Assembly: GCA_039513195.1 (NCBI GenBank)
Contig: JBCCRM010000013.1
Location: 1-64,000 of the forward strand
Direction: 5' to 3'
DNA length: 64,000 nucleotides
From: Thermohalobaculum sp039513195
GTDB lineage: Bacteria > Pseudomonadota > Alphaproteobacteria > Rhodobacterales > Rhodobacteraceae
The position numbers and the translations under genes are program-made. Each line of letters starts with the position of its first letter. Position 1 is the stretch's first letter. The notes below the pieces were generated by a model. That model saw nothing but the letters and a program-made list of their open reading frames with translations. It did no database searches and was not told where the DNA came from. This document shows positions 50,019 to 58,568 of this stretch, piece by piece.

Positions 50019-52111
50019 ACACCAGCCGCGCCCAATCGGTGCTAATGGCGATCACCGCCCGCAGCGATGTGCTGCTGGCGTGTTTCATCGTCGGCATCAT
50101 CTTCATGCTCATCATCCCGCTGCCGACGGCGCTCATGGATGCGCTGATCGCGGTCAACATCATGGTGTCGATGCTGCTGCTGATGGTGGCGATGTACATC
50201 CCGTCGCCGCTTGCCTTCTCGTCCTTTCCATCGGTCCTGCTCGTCACGACAATGTTTCGCCTCGCGATCTCGATCTCGACGACGCGGCTGATTTTGCTGA
50301 ACGCCGATGCTGGCGAGATCATCTTCGCCTTCGGCAACTTCGTGGTGCAGGGGAACTTCGTCGTGGGCGCGGTGATCTTCCTGATCATCACCATCGTGCA
50401 GTTCATGGTGATTACGAAGGGCGCCGAGCGGGTGGCTGAGGTTTCGGCCCGCTTCTCCCTCGACGCCATGCCGGGAAAGCAGATGTCGATCGACGGCGAC
50501 ATGCGTGCCGGGGTGATCGACCTCGACGAGGCTCGGAGGCGCCGGGAAACCGTGTCGAAGGAGAGCCAGATGTTTGGCTCGATGGACGGCGCGATGAAGT
50601 TCGTGAAGGGCGACGCCGTCGCAGGGCTGATCATCACCGCGGTCAACATCATAGGCGGTATCGCCATCGGGACCACGCAGCACGGCATGACGGCTGGCGA
50701 GGCCGTCTCGGTATACTCGATCCTGACCATCGGCGACGGCCTGGTCGGCCAGATCCCTGGGCTCCTGATCGCCATCACCGCCGGCGTAATCGTCACCCGG
50801 GTGCAGACCGAGGACTCGACCAATATGGGCGCCGATATCAGCCGGCAGCTGCTCGGCCAGCCCAAGGCGCTGATGATCGCGGGAGCCATGATGTTCGTCT
50901 TCGGCGTCGTGCCGGGGTTCCCAACGGCGGTGTTTTTCACTCTGGGGCCGATACTCATCACCACGGGCTTTCTGCTCGACCGGATGGCGCGGGACAACGA
51001 TGCCAACGGCAATGAGGGGAGCGTTCCCGCCATGGCTCCTGCCGGCCAGTCGGTCGAGCAGGCGGCCAAGCGGCGCATTGGCGTCGACGATGAATTCTCC
51101 CTGACCGTGCCGCTGATGATCGACATTGACGCCAAGGTTGAGAGCGAGATCAGCGCTGCCCAGCTGAACGAGGAACTCATCAAGATCCGCCGGGCGCTCT
51201 ATCTCGATCTCGGCGTTCCGTTCCCGGGCATCCATCTGCGCTTCACAAATGCGCTGACGGATGGCGAATACCAAATCCTGATCCAGGAGACGCCGATGGC
51301 CAGCGGCCGCGTCCGCATCGGTCATGTCCTCTCGCGGGAGAGCAGCCGCCAGCTCGAGCTCCTGGGCATCCCGTTCGAGGAGGGGGAGAAATTTCTGCCC
51401 GGCGCGCCTGCCATTTGGGTCGATCAAAGCCGGGCCGAGCAGATGACCGCCGCCGGTATCCCGATCCTGACGGTGAGCCAGGTGCTCACCTATCACCTCT
51501 CCTTCGTGCTCACCCGCTACGCGGGCGACTTCATCGGGATCCAGGAGACACGCTTTCTGCTTAACCGGATGGAGGACCGTTTCGGTGAGTTGGTGAAGGA
51601 GGTGCAGCGCGTCGTCCCGCTCCAGAAAATCACCGAGGTGTTCCAGAGGCTGGTCTCCGAGGAGATCTCGATCCGGGACCTGCGCACCGTCTGCCAAGCC
51701 TTGGTCGAATGGGGGCAAAAGGAGAAGGACACGGTGCTTCTGTGCGAGTACATCCGCGGAAACCTCCGCCGGTACATCAGCTACAAGTACTCAAACGGGC
51801 AGAACATGCTGCCCGCCTATATCCTGACGCCCGATACCGAGGAGATGATCCGCAACGGCATCCGGCAGACCTCCGCCGGCAGCTATCTTGCCCTGGACCC
51901 ACGCGTGACGCGCCAATTTGTCGAGACGACGAAACAGATGGTCGGCGATCTCTCACAGAGCCGCCAGCGGCCAATCATCGTCGTGTCGATGGATATCCGG
52001 CGGTATGTCCGCAAGCTGATCGAGAAGGATCTCTACGAACTGCCGGTCCTCTCCTATCAGGATCTGACGCAAGAAATCACGATCCAGCCCCTCGACCAGA
52101 TCTCGGTCTGA
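50015..52111 (+). CDS. sctV: Export gate protein SctV (YscV/LcrD, FHIPEP family)
   Basis: 698 residues, as usual. Seven to eight N-terminal membrane helices contain the FHIPEP signature region (VLLVTTMFRLAISISTTRLI) and FVKGDAVAGLIITAVNIIGG. The large cytosolic part ends in the ring-forming domain. Nine copies form the gate that receives chaperone-substrate complexes. Its stop overlaps the ATG of the phosphatase gene, implying co-translation. Confidence 0.98.
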   Translation: MNTSRAQSVLMAITARSDVLLACFIVGIIFMLIIPLPTALMDALIAVNIMVSMLLLMVAMYIPSPLAFSSFPSVLLVTTMFRLAISISTTRLILLNADAGEIIFAFGNFVVQGNFVVGAVIFLIITIVQFMVITKGAERVAEVSARFSLDAMPGKQMSIDGDMRAGVIDLDEARRRRETVSKESQMFGSMDGAMKFVKGDAVAGLIITAVNIIGGIAIGTTQHGMTAGEAVSVYSILTIGDGLVGQIPGLLIAITAGVIVTRVQTEDSTNMGADISRQLLGQPKALMIAGAMMFVFGVVPGFPTAVFFTLGPILITTGFLLDRMARDNDANGNEGSVPAMAPAGQSVEQAAKRRIGVDDEFSLTVPLMIDIDAKVESEISAAQLNEELIKIRRALYLDLGVPFPGIHLRFTNALTDGEYQILIQETPMASGRVRIGHVLSRESSRQLELLGIPFEEGEKFLPGAPAIWVDQSRAEQMTAAGIPILTVSQVLTYHLSFVLTRYAGDFIGIQETRFLLNRMEDRFGELVKEVQRVVPLQKITEVFQRLVSEEISIRDLRTVCQALVEWGQKEKDTVLLCEYIRGNLRRYISYKYSNGQNMLPAYILTPDTEEMIRNGIRQTSAGSYLALDPRVTRQFVETTKQMVGDLSQSRQRPIIVVSMDIRRYVRKLIEKDLYELPVLSYQDLTQEITIQPLDQISV

Positions 52112-54297
52112 TGCGCCCTATGGCTGCGCATCGGGCCTGGAGATCCACCCTCGGCGCGGCGGTCCTTCTGGCGGGCGTGTGCTTCCTTCCAGCCGAACCG
52201 CGGGCCGAGGCGCATGTCCTCGTCATCAGCGCCTTCGACAGGCACGATGCGATCCTCGAGCCGACAGAAGTGGGCATTCGCGAGCATCTGTCCGCCCGGC
52301 CAGGGACACATCTGTCGTTCGAATACCTGGATGCGGGCCATCGGCCGGGCGTGCCGCACCGCGCCGCGTTCGAGCGCTTCCTGTCGGTCAAGTATGCGCC
52401 GGTAGAGGTCGATGTCCTCGTCGCCCTTGGCGAACCGGCCCTGACTTTCGCCCTCGATACCCGGGAAGATCTCTTCGCAAACGCCTGGCTAGTCCATGGC
52501 GAAGCCCCGGGCGTGACCGTGCCACCGGAGACGCCCCGTGTCCTCGGCTTCCCGAGCCGCTATGGCTTTGCTGAGACGCTTGACGTGATGCAAGAGCTTC
52601 ATCCCTCGCGAACCAACGTCCTGATCGTCGACGATGCGACTGAGCGCGTACGCTGGCTTCGCCAAAGCCTCGCCGTCGCTCGCGCCGAGGTTGAGGACGC
52701 GCTTTCGTTCCGCGAGACCGCGGGGCAGACGCTCACCGCCATTGAGACCGAGGTCGCCGGCCTCGGACCAGAGGACATCGTTCTCTATCTCTCGTACGCT
52801 CAGGGGCTGAAGGACACCGTCTATGACGAGCGCCAGGCGCTTGTCCGTATCTCGTCCGCCTCCGCCGTGCCGGTCTACGCTGCGCTACCCCAAGCCGTCG
52901 GCTTCGGTGCTGTCGGTGGATACGTTCTTCAGCCCTTTGAACTCGGCCGGCAGATCGGCGCCCGCATCGATGCGCTCCTTGGCCCCGGTTTACGTAAGCC
53001 ATCTTCGGCGGAGGCACCGCATGCGTTCGTCTTCGATTTCCGCCAGCTCGCCCGCTTCGGCATCGCTGAGGATGCCCTGCCGTCGGAGAGCTACATCATA
53101 GAGGAGCCAGACACCTTCTACTTCCGCTACCGCAGATATTTGTGGGCGGCCGTGGCCGTCATTGCGGCGATGGCAATCTATATCGCGGTCCTGATCGCGG
53201 GTCTCGCGCGGCGTGAGCGAGTGCTTCGTGGGCTGGAACGATTGATCGCTGCCGGCGAGACCGCGCTGCCGATAAACCAGCCCGCAGCGCTTTTCGCCGG
53301 GATCGAAACGCGACTGCGTAGGGTTGTCCCCGATTTCCGGGAGGTGCGCTTCGAGCCTGCGCTTGCGACAGGCGGCGAGGCCCTCCGACCCAAAGCAAAC
53401 CGCTATATGGGTCCGACCGCTGTGCTGGCCCTGACATCAGACGGCACAGCACCGACCCAGGTGCATTGCCGCGCGGGCCGCCGGCTTGACGCCATCGACC
53501 AGCGCCTGCTCGACCTGACCACGCATACGCTCGCCATCGAATGCGAGAACCTGCGCGCGGCCCAGCTCTCTACCTCGCTCGACATGGCGCGGCGGATCCA
53601 GGCCGCGCTCCTGCCAAAGGACTTCGCGGAGATCGGTGCGCGGTACGGGCTCGACATCCACGCGCAGCTCATCGCGGCACGGGAGGTCGGCGGCGATCTC
53701 TACGATGTCTTCGAGCCAACGCCGGGCCGCCTCTTGTTGGCGATCGGCGATGTGGCGGACAAGGGCGTTCCCGCAGCCCTGGTAATGGGGATCACGCGGA
53801 CACATCTGCGCGGTCTCGCAGAAACCGAGACGCGGCCCGAGCGCCTGCTGGCGCGGCTGAACCGACGGCTCGCAGCCGAGAATGACAGCCTTATGTTCGT
53901 TACCCTTCTCGTCGCAATGGTCGAGCGCGGTTCCAACCGCATCACCGTCGCCAGCGCCGGGCATAACCCGCCTCTCCTACGGGCACGCGACGGCTGCGTG
54001 CGTCCGATAGACACTACGGCCAACATCGCCCTCGGCGTCTTCGGGCATGCGGAGTATGTGGCCAGCGAACATGTGATCGGCCCCGGCGAGACGCTGCTCG
54101 CATTCACCGACGGCGTGACGGAGGCGGAGAATGCCGATGGCGCCCAGCTGGGCGAGGCGCGGCTCTGCGAGGTGCTTTCGCGCGCCAACGTCTCCAGCCG
54201 CGAAACGGTCGAGGCCGTGCTCGCTGAGACCCGCGCCTTTGCCCATGGTGCGCCGCAGTCCGACGACATAGCGCTTCTGGCGCTTCAGCGCCGGTGA
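52111..54297 (+). CDS. Membrane SpoIIE/PP2C phosphatase with periplasmic sensor (RsbU/BtrU-like)
   Basis: 728 residues. A signal sequence (LGAAVLLAGVCFLPAEPRAEA) is followed by a periplasmic domain resembling ABC-type substrate-binding folds (AHVLVISAFDRH, ILYLSYAQG-like EDIVLYLSYAQGLKDTVYD), a membrane helix at about 344-366, a linker, and a PP2C SpoIIE domain: GGDLYDVF (D529), GDVADKG, SAGHNPPLL, FTDGVTEAEN and SDDIALLAL (D718-D719). The metal-binding Asp residues are present. It should dephosphorylate the STAS protein in response to an external ligand. The ATG at 52111 overlaps the sctV stop; the upstream open frame inside sctV is rejected. Confidence 0.92.
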   Translation: MRPMAAHRAWRSTLGAAVLLAGVCFLPAEPRAEAHVLVISAFDRHDAILEPTEVGIREHLSARPGTHLSFEYLDAGHRPGVPHRAAFERFLSVKYAPVEVDVLVALGEPALTFALDTREDLFANAWLVHGEAPGVTVPPETPRVLGFPSRYGFAETLDVMQELHPSRTNVLIVDDATERVRWLRQSLAVARAEVEDALSFRETAGQTLTAIETEVAGLGPEDIVLYLSYAQGLKDTVYDERQALVRISSASAVPVYAALPQAVGFGAVGGYVLQPFELGRQIGARIDALLGPGLRKPSSAEAPHAFVFDFRQLARFGIAEDALPSESYIIEEPDTFYFRYRRYLWAAVAVIAAMAIYIAVLIAGLARRERVLRGLERLIAAGETALPINQPAALFAGIETRLRRVVPDFREVRFEPALATGGEALRPKANRYMGPTAVLALTSDGTAPTQVHCRAGRRLDAIDQRLLDLTTHTLAIECENLRAAQLSTSLDMARRIQAALLPKDFAEIGARYGLDIHAQLIAAREVGGDLYDVFEPTPGRLLLAIGDVADKGVPAALVMGITRTHLRGLAETETRPERLLARLNRRLAAENDSLMFVTLLVAMVERGSNRITVASAGHNPPLLRARDGCVRPIDTTANIALGVFGHAEYVASEHVIGPGETLLAFTDGVTEAENADGAQLGEARLCEVLSRANVSSRETVEAVLAETRAFAHGAPQSDDIALLALQRR

Positions 54298-54304
54298 TAT
54301 CGCC

Positions 54305-55345
54305 TTAGCTTTCGGCGTTCCACGTCAGCATCGCCTCGATCGCGTCAAGCGCCACGGCCCGCCGCGCCTCGGGCGTGTCGGCGACCGGGGCATCCTGAGC
54401 GAGGAAGCCTGCCTTGATCGCCTCGCGGATCATCCGCAGCCCCTCGGGCTTGAATTGTCCGTTCCGGGACTTCTCGGTCGGCAGGTTGGCAGGATCGATG
54501 CTTCCCCCCTTATGCTCGATCCGGCGCATTGCTGCGTCCAGCAGTCCCCGAAACCCGCTGGTGCCGCCCCGAGCATCGGCCTTCGTCATGGCCGCGAACT
54601 GCTTCGTGCACTGGCGACGGTTAGCATTGCGGACCTGCGGCTGACGCATCGTTCTTTTGTGCTGCGAGACAACGCCAGGCTTTCTCGATTGCGCCCGGCG
54701 CGAGCGCGCGCGATCCCCGAGCTTCCGGAACAGGGCCGGGTCCTGCGCACCGCTCCGGTCGATGCGCTGACTGCGCCCTTGGTCCGGCGGTTCCGTCCCC
54801 TTCAGCGCCGCGAAGCGAGCCTCGAGGTCTGCCTGCGTCGCCGCCTTGCCCGAACTGTGTGCGGCGGGCGGGGCATCGGGCAGTTTCAGCCCGACGAGCC
54901 GCGCCTCCATCGACTTCTGATCATAGGCTCTCGCCCCGCCGGAACTGCCCTTGAGCGGGTCGGGAAGATCCGCGCGGACACGGTCGTTCTCGGCATCTTC
55001 CGCGAGCTGTTTGGCCATACCGCCCGCACGGTCGATCAGCGTCCGGGTTAGGTACAGGTCGGCGGACGGGTCGGACTTGATCTTGTCCATCACCTTTTTC
55101 GCGACGCCCTTACCGAAACCATTGGTCAGAGCATCCTCCAACGCCTTTCGGCCGAGCGTCTGCTTCTCCTCCGCTCTCTTCCGGAACTTGTCGAAGTGCT
55201 TGGCCAGGAAACCGACGCCGTTCTTGCTCGCGTAAAGCACGAGCTTTCCATCGACCTTTTTGCCCTTAAGGTTGGCCCCGTCATTGCCCGCCAGCTCGCG
55301 GAGATTCGAGAGCGTCGTGTTCGACGTTATGCGAAGATCGGCCAT
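54305..55345 (-). CDS. Putative T3SS effector, 346 residues
   Basis: A basic, mostly helical soluble protein. Residues 1-125 show the shared effector N-terminal layout: TLSNLRELAG, strand GKLVLYASKNGVGFLAKHFD, the basic stretch KFRKRAEEKQ, and the helical unit LTNGFGKGVAKKVMDKIK followed by SADLYL. A disordered basic region (RARSRRAQSRKPG) lies at 210-240, and the C-terminus is helical (IREAIKAGFLAQDAP). It follows a CesT chaperone by 17 nt. No enzymatic motif recognised. Confidence 0.65.
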   Translation of the reverse strand: MADLRITSNTTLSNLRELAGNDGANLKGKKVDGKLVLYASKNGVGFLAKHFDKFRKRAEEKQTLGRKALEDALTNGFGKGVAKKVMDKIKSDPSADLYLTRTLIDRAGGMAKQLAEDAENDRVRADLPDPLKGSSGGARAYDQKSMEARLVGLKLPDAPPAAHSSGKAATQADLEARFAALKGTEPPDQGRSQRIDRSGAQDPALFRKLGDRARSRRAQSRKPGVVSQHKRTMRQPQVRNANRRQCTKQFAAMTKADARGGTSGFRGLLDAAMRRIEHKGGSIDPANLPTEKSRNGQFKPEGLRMIREAIKAGFLAQDAPVADTPEARRAVALDAIEAMLTWNAES

Positions 55346-55362
55346 GGCCCGCTGCTCCTGTT

Positions 55363-55824
55363 TCAGACGAGGGCGCCGCGGGCGGGCGGCCCCGGCTCGT
55401 CGCTCTCTGATGGATCCTGGTCCACCGTGTCCAGCATTGCCGACCAGGCTTCCCGATGCGCCGAAAAGCGCCCAATGAGCCGCTGCAGCGATGGCAGATC
55501 CAGCCCGGCAAGCGGCGCCTGCTGCATCAACACCGCAGCCCCTGCATCATCGATGGCCGCGTAGATCCCACCACTTTCACGCCAGAGAAAGCCGAAGCGG
55601 AGCAAGACATCCTGCACCTCGGCGATCCTGCCCTGGGGCGGCGGTCCGAGGTCGACCACGAAGACGAGCATGCGGCGCTCTTCGTCGAGCGAGACATCGA
55701 CGGTAACGCCATCCACCAAGGCAATGCTCCAGCTGTCGCCCTCAGGGTCCTGGATAATCGCCTCGGGCTCCAGCAGCGTGCCCAGCTCCCCGAACAGCAG
55801 CGTGACAGCAGAGGCATCGGACAT
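55363..55824 (-). CDS. CesT-family T3SS chaperone
   Basis: 153 residues, acidic. Strands SIALVDGVTVDVSLDEERRM and LVFVVDLGPPPQG, then RFGFLWRESGGIYAAIDDAG, equivalent to the WRETGGLRIALDRGD segment of the chaperone at 6384, and the helix LQRLIGRFSAHREAWSAML. It binds the effector encoded next. The ATG at 55824 follows GGGAG at 6 nt spacing. Confidence 0.87.
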   Translation of the reverse strand: MSDASAVTLLFGELGTLLEPEAIIQDPEGDSWSIALVDGVTVDVSLDEERRMLVFVVDLGPPPQGRIAEVQDVLLRFGFLWRESGGIYAAIDDAGAAVLMQQAPLAGLDLPSLQRLIGRFSAHREAWSAMLDTVDQDPSESDEPGPPARGALV

Positions 55825-55864
55825 CGTTTGCTCCCTTTCCCGTCCAGCGAGGCGCGCGACCGCT

Positions 55865-56044
55865 TCAGTTGGCCTGCAACCTACAGATTGCGTGCCGCAA
55901 TGCATGATTGTCTTCGCGGATCAGTCCCTGGAGCGCATGCTGAGGCTGCTCGGCTCCCGTTTCGAACGCGCGCGCAGCGGACGTCATCGACCATGCGGTC
56001 CCGAAGGTCCCAGCGGCAATCGGTGCGATCCTGCGCCCTGCCAT
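55865..56044 (-). CDS. Small hypothetical protein, 59 residues
   Basis: A short frame with a good start: CGGAGA lies 6 nt before ATG 56044. The product begins MAGRRIAPIAAGTFG, has an Ala/Gly-rich hydrophobic half and ends in a helix (HALQGLIREDNHALRHAI). It lies 40 nt upstream of the chaperone gene on the same strand. An island motif (ATCCGAACTTCGTCC, minus strand) sits 95 nt upstream and faces it, within the distance seen for other genes. Function unknown; the reading frame itself could be spurious. Confidence 0.5.
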   Translation of the reverse strand: MAGRRIAPIAAGTFGTAWSMTSAARAFETGAEQPQHALQGLIREDNHALRHAICRLQAN

Positions 56045-56139
56045 AGATGTCTCCGTTGTTTCGACGGCATGCGCCAACGGTCCCTCTCGTGTCACGCCGA
56101 AAATAGGCTGGCGGGCCGATCAAGGCGGCATCGGAGTTC

Positions 56140-56243
56140 GGACGAAGTTCGGATCGATGTCGTCGTTAGCGGCTAGCCATGCGCTTCCGCCGGCGCGAGA
56201 CGCCACCGAAGACAGCCCCGTCCACTTCGGACGGAACTCGGAC
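56140..56243 (-). promoter_or_regulatory. Two island motifs between the chaperone operon and sctC
   Basis: The 447-bp gap 56045-56491 has no gene I can support. On the minus strand ATCCGAACTTCGTCC lies at 56154-56140 and GTCCGAGTTCCGTCC at 56243-56229, both with 11-bp spacing and facing the minus-strand operon. Further single GGAC half-sites at 56359 and 56414 approach sctC, and whether these serve the plus strand is unclear. Confidence 0.55.
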
Positions 56244-56491
56244 GAGCCGGTGCACTCTGCCGGGGTTCTGGTGTCCTCGGACCGGCGCTAACATCGCGCT
56301 CCATCGCCTGAGACCGGGCGAGGAGGCCGAGCACAAGGTTCACGGATGCAGTGCCGCCCAGCGGGACGGGCGCAGGAGAGGCGGATGCAACGACGGGGCG
56401 CAAAACCGATTTCGGACGGGTCGGAGGAACGCGTCGGCCGCGCCCTGGTGGATTTCGACTGGCATCGTGCCTCTGCCGGTCGCGTGGTCGG

Positions 56492-58546
56492 ATGAGCGGG
56501 AGCCCGCAGTCCGCGCAGGCGCTTCTGCGGATGCTCGCCTGCGCCGGTGCCGTGCTGGTCGCGGCCTGCGAGAGCGACAGCACCGCCGTTCCCGAGCCTC
56601 CCGCCATTAGCCAGCAGCCGCTCCCCAACAACCTCCGACGCGACGTTGCTCTCTCTCGGCCGGAGACAGAGGGCTCAGCCCGGCGCCGCCCCCCCATCAC
56701 GGTCGTAGAGCGCGGATCGGACCGTTTCATCGGCGTCGCGCCGCCGCTCGATGCCGTTCTCGATCCCAGACAGGACGGAGCCGAGACCTACACCGTCAAT
56801 CTTGCCGATATGGGCATCGAGGATGCGGCCCGGGTCGTGCTGGGTGAGGCACTGGGGCTCAACTACGCCGTCGCGGAGGGGCTCCAGGGGCAAGTCTCGC
56901 TCCAGACGTCCCGGCCAGTAGGTCGCTCGGCCCTGCTGGATTCGTTCCAGGCGAGCCTCGAATTTGCAGGGGCTGCGCTGGTGCGTTCCGGCGATGTGTA
57001 CACGATCCGCGCTTACGCCCAGGCCTCGCCGACATTCGTCTCGGCAGCAGATCGGCGCGGGCTCGGCCGCCGTGTCGTCGTCGTGCCGCTCAGCTTCATC
57101 GGTACGGAGGAGATGCTGCGGATCCTCGACCCACTGGTCACGCAAAGCACTGTGCTAAACGCGAATCCGGAGCGCAATCTGCTGCTGGTTTCGGGTCCCC
57201 AGGCGGAAATCGATGCTGTGGTCGAGGCGGTCAATCTGTTCGACATCGACGTAATGGCTGGCAAGTCGGTCGGCCTCTTCCACCTCCAGTCGGCAAGTCC
57301 CCAGGATGTGAGCGCCGAACTCGAGAGAGTTTTTCAGTCGGAGATTGGCGGGTCGCTCGAGGGTGTGCTCGATTTCGTGCCCAATGAGCGGCTCGGGTCG
57401 ATCCTGGTGATCACGTCGCGCCAGGTCTATCTAGAACGGGTCGAGCAGTGGATCCGCCAATTCGACAGGGACCGGGACTTGCTGAGGCGCAGGGCGGTGA
57501 TCTACCAGCTAGACAACCGCTCGGCGGTGGAGCTCGAACCGGTGCTGACGGACTTGCTGGAGGGGTGGCCGAGTTCGACAGGTTTTGGCGACGAGATCGA
57601 CGCAGCGGATCTGGTGCTCGACGACGGGGCGACAACCGTCGTCGCCGACGACTCCGCGAATGCCATGGTGGTCTGGGCAACGGCGGAAGAGCACAAGCAG
57701 CTTGGCGCGCTTATCCGACGCCTGGACGCAACGCCTCCACAGGTCCTCCTCGAAGCCACGATTGCCGAAGTGCAGCTCAACGACGACTTGCGCCTCGGCC
57801 TGCGCTGGTTCTTCGAAAGCGGCAATTTCAGCTTTGCGTTCTCCGATCTGGCAAGCGGCGCGTCCACCTCATCGTTCCCAGGCTTTTCGTTTCTGTTCGA
57901 TGATGGGTCATCCATCCTCGCCTTGAATGCACTGTCGCAGATCACGGATGTGAATGTAGTGTCGACGCCCTCGATCCTGGTACTCGACAACCGGGAGGCA
58001 GAGCTCCGGGTCGGAGACCAAGTCCCCATCGTCACCCAGTCTGCCGTCAGCGTAGAGGACGCGACGGCTCCCATCGTCAATTCCATCGAGTATCGCGACA
58101 CCGGCGTGATCCTGCGCATCCGCCCGCGGGTGAGCCGGACCGGGCGCATTATCATGGATATCGAGCAGGAGGTCTCAATCTCGACCGATACCGTGAGCTC
58201 TAACATCGAAAGCCCGACGATCTCGCAGCGGATCCTGCGCACTTCCGTCTCCGTAGATGACGGCGAAACCCTCGCGCTTGGTGGACTCATCGAAGATTCG
58301 ACGAGCCTCACCCGCACCCAGGTGCCTCTGTTGGGCGACATCCCCGGCCTCGGCCTTCTGTTCAAGGACAAGGCGGATGAACAGGCACGGAGCGAGCTCT
58401 TGATCCTAATCACCCCCCGGGTCATCCGTGACCCGAACGAGGCTCGCGAGATCACCGACGAATTCCGTCGGAGACTGCGCCAGCCTGACCAGCTCGTCGA
58501 AGGCGGAGCCCCCCCGCGCCATCAGATCCGCCGGCTTCTGCAGTGA
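56492..58546 (+). CDS. sctC: Outer-membrane secretin, GspD-like with lipobox (SctC)
   Basis: 684 residues. The signal sequence ends V23-A-A-C26, a lipobox. An N0-type domain (YTVNLADMGIEDAARVVLGE, LNYAVAEGLQGQVSLQ) and N1-N3 domains (VVVPLSFIGTEEMLRIL, LERVEQWIRQFDRD) precede a C-terminal secretin domain (STPSILVLDNREAELRVGDQ, VPLLGDIPGLGLLFK). The modules and the long N3 region resemble type II GspD rather than YscC. It is the only secretin in the window and lies outside the yscB-D operon, where yscC would normally sit. It should form the outer ring of the injectisome. Lipidation could replace a pilotin, none of which is visible. ATG 56492 gives the signal sequence. Confidence 0.88.
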   Translation: MSGSPQSAQALLRMLACAGAVLVAACESDSTAVPEPPAISQQPLPNNLRRDVALSRPETEGSARRRPPITVVERGSDRFIGVAPPLDAVLDPRQDGAETYTVNLADMGIEDAARVVLGEALGLNYAVAEGLQGQVSLQTSRPVGRSALLDSFQASLEFAGAALVRSGDVYTIRAYAQASPTFVSAADRRGLGRRVVVVPLSFIGTEEMLRILDPLVTQSTVLNANPERNLLLVSGPQAEIDAVVEAVNLFDIDVMAGKSVGLFHLQSASPQDVSAELERVFQSEIGGSLEGVLDFVPNERLGSILVITSRQVYLERVEQWIRQFDRDRDLLRRRAVIYQLDNRSAVELEPVLTDLLEGWPSSTGFGDEIDAADLVLDDGATTVVADDSANAMVVWATAEEHKQLGALIRRLDATPPQVLLEATIAEVQLNDDLRLGLRWFFESGNFSFAFSDLASGASTSSFPGFSFLFDDGSSILALNALSQITDVNVVSTPSILVLDNREAELRVGDQVPIVTQSAVSVEDATAPIVNSIEYRDTGVILRIRPRVSRTGRIIMDIEQEVSISTDTVSSNIESPTISQRILRTSVSVDDGETLALGGLIEDSTSLTRTQVPLLGDIPGLGLLFKDKADEQARSELLILITPRVIRDPNEAREITDEFRRRLRQPDQLVEGGAPPRHQIRRLLQ

Positions 58547-58568
58547 TAAGCCTTGGCGCGGCGCTAGG

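Noticed and set aside
49930..51718. Two long minus-strand frames opposite sctV
   Set aside because: Ser/Met-rich and His/Arg/Asp-rich shadows of a certain membrane-protein gene.
51709..52110. Upstream extension of the SpoIIE phosphatase gene inside sctV
   Set aside because: The frame is open only by chance; the signal peptide begins at 52111, coupled to the sctV stop.
56173..56730. Minus-strand frame of 185 codons across the sctC start
   Set aside because: Arg/Ser/Pro-rich with no start signal, and it overlaps the signal-peptide region of sctC.
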